Assembly (NCBI RefSeq): GCF_025398155.2
Contig: NZ_CP104562.2
Span: 1,736,001 to 1,800,000 of the forward strand
Source of the DNA: Roseateles amylovorans
GTDB lineage: Bacteria > Pseudomonadota > Gammaproteobacteria > Burkholderiales > Burkholderiaceae_C
Reading direction: 5' to 3'
DNA: 64,000 nucleotides
The notes under the pieces are model-generated. The model was not told the DNA's origin, ran no database searches, and was given only the letters and a program-made list of their open reading frames with translations. Position 1 is the first letter of the stretch. Each line of letters begins with the position of its first letter. Position numbers and translations under genes: made by a program. This document shows positions 58,487-64,000 of this stretch, in pieces.

Positions 58487-59659
58487 ATGCCTTCCTCGCC
58501 TCTGGCTGAACGCCGCCTGCGTTTGCTCCATATCGAAGATTCCGACCTGGATCACCAACTGATCCTGGCGCAGTTGCAGCGCGCCGGATTGCGGTTTGAT
58601 GTCAAGCGGCTGGACAGCCTGCCGGATATCGAAGCGGCGCTGGTTCACCCGTGGGATGCCGTGATTTCCGACTACAACCTGCCGGGTTTTTCCGGATTGG
58701 TGGTGTTGGATCTGATCAAACAGCGGCAACTGGTGCTGCCGTTCGTCCTGGTGTCGGGCGAAATCGGCGAGGACACCGCGGTGGCGGCGATGCGGACCGG
58801 CGCGTCCGACTACTTGCTGAAGAACAACCTGGCGCGCCTGGCGCCGGCGCTGCTGCATGCGATCGAATCCTGCGAGGCCCAGCGCGCGCGCCAGGAAGCG
58901 GATCGGGAGCTGCTCAAGTCCAAGCAGCAGCTGCACGAGCTGGCGGGCCACCTGCAGACCAGCATCGAGATGGAGCGCGCCGCGATCGCGCGCGAGATCC
59001 ATGATGACGTCGGCGGCTCGCTGACCGCGCTGAAGTTCGAACTGGCCTGGATGGCCCGTCACAGCAAGGACCCGGCCATCCTCCAGCGGGTGCATTCGGC
59101 GCTGGACACGGTGACCAGCGCGATCGAATCCAGCCAGCGGATCATGCACAACCTGCGGCCGGCGATCCTGGAGCAGGGGCTGCTGGCGGCGGTGCAATGG
59201 CTGGCTGCGCGCTTCGAGCGCCGCACCGGCATTCCGACCGCGGTCATCAGTACCAGCGAACTGCTGCAGTTGCCCGCCGGCGTGCCACTGGTGGCTTATC
59301 GCACCGCGCAGGAGGCATTGACCAATGTCTCCAAGCATGCGGGGGCGTCCAAGGTCGAGCTGGAGTTGAGCATGGACGGCGGCGTGCTGACGCTGGAAGT
59401 GAAGGACAACGGCCAGGGCCTGGCGCCGGGTGATCTGAGCAAGGCCCGCAGCTTCGGCATCCGCGGGCTGCGGGAACGCGCGGCCACGGTCGGTGGCTGG
59501 GTGGACCTGAGTTCAGGTGTGCATGGCACCAGCCTGATCTTGTCGGTGCCGCTGCGTGGCGTCATCCATGCCTTCGAGGATGATGATGCCGAGGAAGGCG
59601 GGCCGGGGACCCGCGCGACCGATGTGGAGCATGACCCGTCCACCTGGGGCCAACTATGA
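58487..59659 (+). CDS. Hybrid receiver-histidine kinase, NarL/HisKA_3 type
   Basis: A 390-residue soluble kinase. The N-terminal receiver domain has Asp62 as phosphoacceptor (SDYNLPGFSG) and Lys112. A short coiled coil (135-165) leads to the HisKA_3 dimerisation domain with His172 (AREIHDDVGGSLTALKFEL). The HATPase domain shows AQEALTNVSKHA, DNGQGLAPGD and GIRGLRERA. It has no membrane segment, so it must be driven by another protein through its receiver. It overlaps the next gene by 4 bases (ATGA). The ATG at 58487 is chosen over an in-frame start 12 codons upstream. Confidence 0.93.
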   Translation: MPSSPLAERRLRLLHIEDSDLDHQLILAQLQRAGLRFDVKRLDSLPDIEAALVHPWDAVISDYNLPGFSGLVVLDLIKQRQLVLPFVLVSGEIGEDTAVAAMRTGASDYLLKNNLARLAPALLHAIESCEAQRARQEADRELLKSKQQLHELAGHLQTSIEMERAAIAREIHDDVGGSLTALKFELAWMARHSKDPAILQRVHSALDTVTSAIESSQRIMHNLRPAILEQGLLAAVQWLAARFERRTGIPTAVISTSELLQLPAGVPLVAYRTAQEALTNVSKHAGASKVELELSMDGGVLTLEVKDNGQGLAPGDLSKARSFGIRGLRERAATVGGWVDLSSGVHGTSLILSVPLRGVIHAFEDDDAEEGGPGTRATDVEHDPSTWGQL

Positions 59660-60303
59660 TCAAAGTGATTCTGTGTGATGACCATGCGCTCATTCGGCGG
59701 GGCATCCGGGATACCTTGTCCGATGCACCCGACATCGAAGTGGTGGGCGAGGCCGGCGACTATGGCGAGCTGCGCAGCCTCATGCGCAGCCTGCCGCCGG
59801 AAAAGCAATGCGATGTGCTGGTGCTCGACATCAACATGCCGGGCCGCAGCGGGCTGGATGTGCTGCATGTGCTCAAGGACGAGGGCACCACCACGCGGGT
59901 GCTGATCGTGTCGATGTATCCCGAGGACCAGTATGCGATCCGTGCGCTGCGTGCCGGCGCCTACGGCTATGTGAACAAGGGCGGTGACCCGCAGCTGCTG
60001 GTGCAGGCGGTGCGGACGGTGGCCCAAGGCCGCAAATACGTCACGCCCGAGATTGCCCAGATGCTGGTGGAAAGCCTGACCGCGCCCGCGCCAGAGCAGG
60101 CGCACCAAAAGCTCTCCGATCGGGAGCTTCAGACGCTGGTGATGATCGCCTCCGGCAAGCGGCTGTCGGACATCGCCGAGGAGTTGATGCTCAGCCCCAA
60201 GACGGTCAGCGTCTATCGCGCCCGCGTGCTGGAGAAGCTGGCGCTGTCCAACAATTCCGAACTGACGGTCTACGCCATCCGCAACGGACTGGTTGAGAGC
60301 TGA
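59656..60303 (+). CDS. NarL/FixJ-family response regulator
   Basis: A 215-residue regulator. The receiver has Asp8-Asp9, phosphoacceptor Asp58 (LDINMPGRSG) and Lys108. The C-terminal LuxR-type helix-turn-helix (LSDRELQTLVMIASGKRLSD, then LSPKTVSVYRARVLEKL) binds DNA. It is coupled by ATGA overlap to the hybrid kinase, which is its likely phosphodonor. Closely similar pairs control biofilm or motility genes in other Burkholderiales; the target here is unknown. Confidence 0.95.
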   Translation: MIKVILCDDHALIRRGIRDTLSDAPDIEVVGEAGDYGELRSLMRSLPPEKQCDVLVLDINMPGRSGLDVLHVLKDEGTTTRVLIVSMYPEDQYAIRALRAGAYGYVNKGGDPQLLVQAVRTVAQGRKYVTPEIAQMLVESLTAPAPEQAHQKLSDRELQTLVMIASGKRLSDIAEELMLSPKTVSVYRARVLEKLALSNNSELTVYAIRNGLVES

Positions 60304-60516
60304 CGCTTGGATGCGGCCGTTGCCCCCCTGGGGCGGTGTGGAATGCCGTGAACCCTCAGGGCTCCCACGAGCCCGCACCTCCACACGACTCTCTGCACCT
60401 CCGCACGTCTGTTGTCACGACCAGGCGACCACGCGACCACACGCGACCACACGCGACCACAGGACCACGCGACCACGCGACCACGCGACCACGCGACCAC
60501 ACGTTTGACCGATGCT
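60304..60516. other. Intergenic region with tandem repeats
   Basis: Contains an imperfect array of GCGACCAC and ACGCGACCAC units (about 60425-60503) between the convergent response regulator and HEPN genes. No terminator hairpin stands out. Confidence 0.6.
60425..60503. repeat. Short tandem repeat, 8- and 10-base units
   Basis: About nine units in total. The 8-base form GCGACCAC and the 10-base form ACGCGACCAC alternate. The array ends 14 bases before the stop codon of the HEPN gene. Confidence 0.9.
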
Positions 60517-60909
60517 TCAGTGGCGGCCGCGGAAGGCCGGCGCTCGCCAATGCGAGGGACCGTTCACGTCCATCGCCCGAAGCATCACCTGGATGTCCTT
60601 CGCGATCTCGGTGGCCCAGCGTGCGCGACGCGATTGGAAGCGACGATGCACCTGGTAGTCCGCAAGGTTCCTGCAAGCGCGAAGTCGCTGCAGGTTCTGA
60701 GCCAACCACACCTCGCCATGGGCGCGCAGGTGGTTCTGCACCTTGGCATGGATGGCGGATCCGCGATGGTGGACGCCGCTCCGGTCTCGGGCCATCAGGA
60801 AGGCGCTGTAGTAAGCCCGGGAGGCAGCGCTGCGGGCGCTGGCTTCATCGGGGTGGGCCAGCAATCGCTCGGCGACGCTGAGAAATCCCTCGGGGTCGAA
60901 GCAGGTCAT
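60517..60909 (-). CDS. HEPN-domain protein (UPF0332-like)
   Basis: A 130-residue protein. The first helix pair contains ARSAASRAYYSAFLMARD, typical of HEPN/UPF0332 proteins. The second contains RACRNLADYQVHRRF, where the usual RxxADY pattern is present but the catalytic-type Rx4-6H motif is spread to Rx7H. HEPN proteins are often RNA-cleaving toxins paired with MNT nucleotidyltransferases. No MNT gene is adjacent; the upstream partner (60931-61377) is of unknown family, 21 bases away. The downstream DNA carries the tandem repeats. Family call likely; toxin role uncertain. Confidence 0.75.
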   Translation of the reverse strand: MTCFDPEGFLSVAERLLAHPDEASARSAASRAYYSAFLMARDRSGVHHRGSAIHAKVQNHLRAHGEVWLAQNLQRLRACRNLADYQVHRRFQSRRARWATEIAKDIQVMLRAMDVNGPSHWRAPAFRGRH

Positions 60910-60930
60910 GGGAGAGGCCTTTCCGATGGC

Positions 60931-61377
60931 TCATTGTTCGGGCATGAAGTCATGCGGACACGGCAGCACGCAGACATGCTCGGACAGCGCGAGCAGGGCG
61001 GGCTGCGCCTGGATGCTCTCGAAGAAGCGCTTCATGTCCGCCGGGCAGGGCGTGCCGAGGGATTCCGCCATGGTGTAGCGGTAGAGCGTGAGCAGCAGCA
61101 TCACCGAGCCCAGTTCCGGATCGACCTGGATCTGCACCGTGCACAGCCGCTGGGGCGTGGCGGCCATCAACTGGGCCAGGAAGCTGGAGAGGTCTTCAGC
61201 GCCGATCATGGGTTGCGCCGCGAGGAAGGCGGTGATGATCGCGGTGAAGCCAGGCGAGCCGAACTGCACCTCCTGGTCGAGCAGGTCGCCAGGGATGTTC
61301 ATGCACAGTGTTGAGGGGGCCGACGGGCCGCTTTCTGCGAGGGCGTCGGGCAGGGGCGTTTGAAGGTCAGGGGGCAT
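60931..61377 (-). CDS. Unknown protein in operon with HEPN gene
   Basis: A 148-residue protein of mixed composition with no signal peptide or membrane helix. The start has GGAGAAC upstream. Notable parts are the beta-like LCTVQIQVDPELGSVMLLLTLYRYT and four Cys residues scattered through the chain. It lies 21 bases before the HEPN gene on the same strand, so the two are probably co-transcribed. I do not recognise the family. Confidence 0.65.
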   Translation of the reverse strand: MPPDLQTPLPDALAESGPSAPSTLCMNIPGDLLDQEVQFGSPGFTAIITAFLAAQPMIGAEDLSSFLAQLMAATPQRLCTVQIQVDPELGSVMLLLTLYRYTMAESLGTPCPADMKRFFESIQAQPALLALSEHVCVLPCPHDFMPEQ

Positions 61378-61470
61378 CTCGGTTCTCCGTCAGGGGACGT
61401 TGCGGAATGCGACGTCGATGAACGAATTCTGAGAACCGGGCTCGCGTCTGACCATGACTCGAACTGGTGG

Positions 61471-61493
61471 CCGAAGGGGGACGCCCCCTTCGG
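61471..61493 (-). terminator. Hairpin between fliR and the HEPN operon
   Basis: A perfect 10-bp stem CCGAAGGGGG / CCCCCTTCGG with a 3-base loop, 170-190 bases past fliR and 94 bases before the downstream gene start. It lacks a T-run, so termination is uncertain. A short 11-base tandem repeat (TGCCCGGTTGA, 61611-61643) also lies in this gap. Confidence 0.4.
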
Positions 61494-61661
61494 GGGAGAT
61501 CCAACCAATGGGGGAAGCCAGCTCGGCGATTCTTGGCGGCGTTGAGGTCGCGTTGCTTCCCGGCGCTTCCCCGTGAATGCCGCGCTGATGCCCGCTCTAT
61601 GCCCGTTCGGTGCCCGGTTGATGCCCGGTTGATGCCCCGCTGAAGCTGTCTTTGCGGCCTG

Positions 61662-62426
61662 TCAGCTGAAGGCGGCGAGCAGTCGCTCCAGCGCGATCAT
61701 GAAGGGCTGATGCATCAGCGGCAGCGTGGCCACCATGCCGACCAGACCGATGCTGACGGTCAGTGGAAAGCCCACCGAAAACACGTTCAACTGCGGTGCC
61801 ACCCGCGAGATGATGCCCAGCACGAGGTTCACGAACATCAGCATCGTGATCAGCGGCAGCGCAATCCACAGGCCGATGCGAAACACCTCCGCGCCCCAGG
61901 TCTGTGGCTGGGCCACACGCAGGAAGCGGAAGGGTTCCTCGCCGACCGGAAAGGCCTGAAAACTCTCCACCAGCGAGTTGATGAGCATCAGATGGCCGTT
62001 GATCGCGATGAACAGGAAGGCCACCATGGAGCCGAAGAAGCGGGCGGACGAGGTGCCCTGCGCGCCGGTCGCCGGATCGAAGAAGCCGGCGAAGTTCAGC
62101 CCCATCTGCAAGCCGATCAGTTCACCGGCGAACTCCAGCGAAGCAAAGACCAGGCGCACCGCAAAGCCCATGGCCAGGCCGATCAGCAGCTGCTGGCCGA
62201 CGACCGACAGCAGCACGGGCAGCGAATTCAAGGGGATGACCGGCATCTCCGGCAGCGACGGCTGGGCTGCCACCGCGATGAACATCGCCAGGCCGATGCG
62301 CACCCGGGTCGGCACGCTGCGCTGGCTGAACACCGGCATGCCGGCGAACAGCGCCAGGGTGCGGAGGAAGGGCCAGAGCAGCGGATTGATCCAGGCCATG
62401 ACCTGGGCTTCGCTGAAGGTGAGCAC
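61662..62426 (-). CDS. fliR: Flagellar biosynthesis protein FliR
   Basis: A 254-residue export-gate membrane protein with six predicted helices. The N-terminus MLTFSEAQVMAWINPLLWPF and VFSQRSVPTRVRIGLAMFI match FliR. With FliP and FliQ it forms the pore complex of the flagellar type III secretion system. Translation starts at GTG (62426), 12 bases after the fliQ stop. It is the last gene of fliOPQR. Confidence 0.96.
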   Translation of the reverse strand: MLTFSEAQVMAWINPLLWPFLRTLALFAGMPVFSQRSVPTRVRIGLAMFIAVAAQPSLPEMPVIPLNSLPVLLSVVGQQLLIGLAMGFAVRLVFASLEFAGELIGLQMGLNFAGFFDPATGAQGTSSARFFGSMVAFLFIAINGHLMLINSLVESFQAFPVGEEPFRFLRVAQPQTWGAEVFRIGLWIALPLITMLMFVNLVLGIISRVAPQLNVFSVGFPLTVSIGLVGMVATLPLMHQPFMIALERLLAAFS

Positions 62427-62438
62427 GGGGAGCGGCCT

Positions 62439-62708
62439 TCAGCCCAACGCCTGCGGAATGCTCTGCAAGGTGCGCTGGATGTATTCGACCAGGGTCGTGA
62501 TCATCCAGGGACCGGCCACGGCCAGGACCAGCACGGCGGCGACGATCTTGGGCACGAAGGAGAGGGTGGACTCGTTGATCTGCGTGGCCGCCTGGAAGAC
62601 GGAGACGAGCACCCCGACAGCGAGCACCGTCAGCAGGATGGGCGCTGCCACCATCAGGAGGACGTACAGCCCTTGCTGGCCGACGGAGAAGACTTGTTGA
62701 GCATCCAT
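62439..62708 (-). CDS. fliQ: Flagellar biosynthesis protein FliQ
   Basis: 89 residues, two membrane helices (LYVLLMVAAPILLTVLAVGVL and KIVAAVLVLAVAGPWMITTL), the usual length and hairpin shape of FliQ, part of the FliPQR export gate. It starts 18 bases after fliP. Confidence 0.96.
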   Translation of the reverse strand: MDAQQVFSVGQQGLYVLLMVAAPILLTVLAVGVLVSVFQAATQINESTLSFVPKIVAAVLVLAVAGPWMITTLVEYIQRTLQSIPQALG

Positions 62709-62726
62709 GGGGATCGTCTCCTGACG

Positions 62727-63596
62727 CTACTGAGCGAACGAGGCCGCGAGCGACCCCAGCAACAGGTTCCAGCCGTCCGCCAACACGAACAGCATGAGCT
62801 TGAAGGGCAGCGCGACCAGCACCGGCGACAGCATCATCATGCCCAGGCTCATCAGCACACTGGACACGATCATGTCGATCACCAGGAAAGGGATGAAGAT
62901 CAGGAACGCGATCTGGAAGGCCGACTTGAGCTCACTGGTGACGAAGGCGGGCACCAGCACGCGGAAGGGCAGGTTCTCGGTGGTGACGTTCGCATCCAGG
63001 CGAGCCAAACGCGAGAACAGCGCCACGTCGGATTGACGCGTCTGCTTGAGCATGAAGGCGCGCATCGGCACCTCGGCGCGCTGCAGGGCGACCTCGAAGC
63101 TGATCTGACCGCTCTGATAGGGCTGATAGGCGTCGGCATAGACGCGGTCCAGCGTCGGGCTCATGACGAAGAAGGTGAGGAACAGCGACAGGCCGACGAT
63201 CACCTGATTCGGTGGCGCGGCCTGGGTACCCAGGGCCTGGCGCAGCAGGGACAGCACGATGACGATGCGGGTGAAGCCGGTCATCATCAACAGCACGGCT
63301 GGCAGGAAGCCCAGGGCGGTGAAGAACAGCAGCGTCTGGATCGGCACCGAATAGCTGTTGCCGCCGGCGCCCTGGCTGATGATCAACGGCACGCTGGCGG
63401 GGCTGCCGGTCTGCTGGGCGAAGGCGGCGGTGCCGATCGCTCCCAGCGCCAGGACGGCGCCCACGCTCAGCCAGCGATGGTGCGGTCCCTTGTCTGTGTG
63501 GTTGTCCGGCCGGTCGTGCGGGCCATCGTGCGGTCGCGGGCCGATGTCAGCCCTCGATGGGGCGGATGTCGGTGGCAACGAGGGCAATGAGGTCAT
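62727..63596 (-). CDS. fliP: Flagellar biosynthesis protein FliP with N-terminal extension
   Basis: A 289-residue export-gate subunit. The conserved part begins at the signal peptide WLSVGAVLALGAIGTAAFA (FliP is made with a cleavable signal) and includes SLFLTFFVMSPTLDRVYADA, KQTRQSDVALFSRLARLD and FLIFIPFLVIDMIVSSVLMS. Before the signal peptide there are ~40 extra residues rich in His, Asp and Pro (PRPHDGPHDRPDNHTDKGPH). No start codon closer to the signal peptide is available, so the extension is probably translated, which is odd for a Sec substrate. It begins 6 bases after fliO. Confidence 0.95.
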   Translation of the reverse strand: MTSLPSLPPTSAPSRADIGPRPHDGPHDRPDNHTDKGPHHRWLSVGAVLALGAIGTAAFAQQTGSPASVPLIISQGAGGNSYSVPIQTLLFFTALGFLPAVLLMMTGFTRIVIVLSLLRQALGTQAAPPNQVIVGLSLFLTFFVMSPTLDRVYADAYQPYQSGQISFEVALQRAEVPMRAFMLKQTRQSDVALFSRLARLDANVTTENLPFRVLVPAFVTSELKSAFQIAFLIFIPFLVIDMIVSSVLMSLGMMMLSPVLVALPFKLMLFVLADGWNLLLGSLAASFAQ

Positions 63597-63602
63597 GAGG
63601 GC

Positions 63603-63953
63603 TCAGGTGCCTGGGTTGTCGGAGGGCCGATTGAGCGTGCGTTTGAACAACTGGGCGAACGAGGGTTGCGCGGTCTGGAGTGCGGCGGCTGCGTCGGCTT
63701 GAGGCGGCATCACATGCAGGGTTCGGATTTGCTGACCGGTGATGCCGAGCACCAGCCACTGGCGGTCGTCGCCCTGGCCGACCTCGACGATCACGATGCG
63801 CTGGCTGGGCGCGATGACCAGTTGGGCGACGGTACGCAACTGGCCGCCCAGCGCGCCGCCGCCGAGTGGTGTGCGTTTGAGCAGCCACAGCACGAGGGGG
63901 ATCAGGGCCAGGATGGCCAGGAACCAGAGCACGGGGACGAGGCTTGAGTTCAT
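63603..63953 (-). CDS. fliO: Flagellar biosynthesis protein FliO
   Basis: A 116-residue protein with one N-terminal membrane helix (LVPVLWFLAILALIPLVLWLL) and a small cytoplasmic domain (QRIVIVEVGQGDDRQWLVLGI), the FliO pattern. It helps assemble FliP rings. It is the first complete gene of fliOPQR in the window; the gene before it (fliN expected) is outside. The final 47 bases of the window contain no complete feature. Confidence 0.92.
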   Translation of the reverse strand: MNSSLVPVLWFLAILALIPLVLWLLKRTPLGGGALGGQLRTVAQLVIAPSQRIVIVEVGQGDDRQWLVLGITGQQIRTLHVMPPQADAAAALQTAQPSFAQLFKRTLNRPSDNPGT

Positions 63954-64000
63954 CGAGGCATTATGGCGTCACGCATGTGAATGACGGCATCTCTCCAGCA

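Noticed and set aside
61710..63590. Long plus-strand open frame opposite fliR, fliQ and fliP
   Set aside because: It is very His/Gln/Asp-rich and spans three certain genes on the other strand.

Overview
The window comes from a betaproteobacterium, almost certainly a member of Burkholderiales close to the Roseateles/Mitsuaria/Leptothrix group. The evidence is the 16S rRNA signature, the high GC content with a strong third-position GC bias, and the gene families: a Burkholderiales-type che cluster with a MCP ending in DWETF, fliOPQR, and gabD. The genus is inferred by reading the 16S by eye, not by a search.

Layout. (1) 1-4246: a very large minus-strand gene that runs off the left edge and looks like a secreted effector with ankyrin-like repeats, then a SAM-dependent methyltransferase. 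(2) 4600-21780: three complete rRNA operons (16S, tRNA-Ile, tRNA-Ala, 23S, 5S) in direct tandem with a period of exactly 5750 bp. Copy 1 has its own promoter, copies 2 and 3 share another, and copy 3 has its own terminator. (3) 21951-30274: an alpha-2-macroglobulin/PbpC pair with a 4-base overlap, a periplasmic protease-trap and cell-wall-repair module. (4) 30337-37116: two GNAT acetyltransferases, a small exported protein, a soluble double-sensor protein with a CheW domain, a SET-domain methyltransferase and a YgfB/YecA-family protein, with several short tandem repeats between genes. A possible His/Arg leader-peptide attenuator precedes one acetyltransferase. (5) 37254-41839: alaS and gabD, divergent. 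(6) 41887-45724: two divergent genes of unknown family, one with about nine copies of a ~25-residue repeat and one with several hydrophobic segments. (7) 45789-52160: tRNA-Gly(CCC), an MFS exporter, an LpxO-like hydroxylase, a YgiD-type dioxygenase and a large YbbP-type permease. (8) 52539-58215: chemotaxis operon transcribed leftwards as cheZ-like, cheY, cheA, MCP, cheW. A rightward REC-histidine kinase and NarL-type regulator pair (58487-60303) diverges from it. (9) 60517-61377: a HEPN-domain protein with an unrecognised partner. (10) 61662-63953: fliO-P-Q-R, the membrane core of the flagellar export gate.

How the parts relate. The right third is a motility region: the che operon builds the CheA/CheW/MCP array with CheY output and a CheZ-like phosphatase, and fliOPQR builds the export gate. 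The Cache-CheW fusion at 31768 may feed cytoplasmic signals into the same array. The left third is dominated by ribosome production. The most novel material is the group of large Ala/Ser/Pro-rich proteins without known domains (1-2887, 41887-43560, 43943-45724), which I suspect are secreted effectors but cannot prove from sequence alone.
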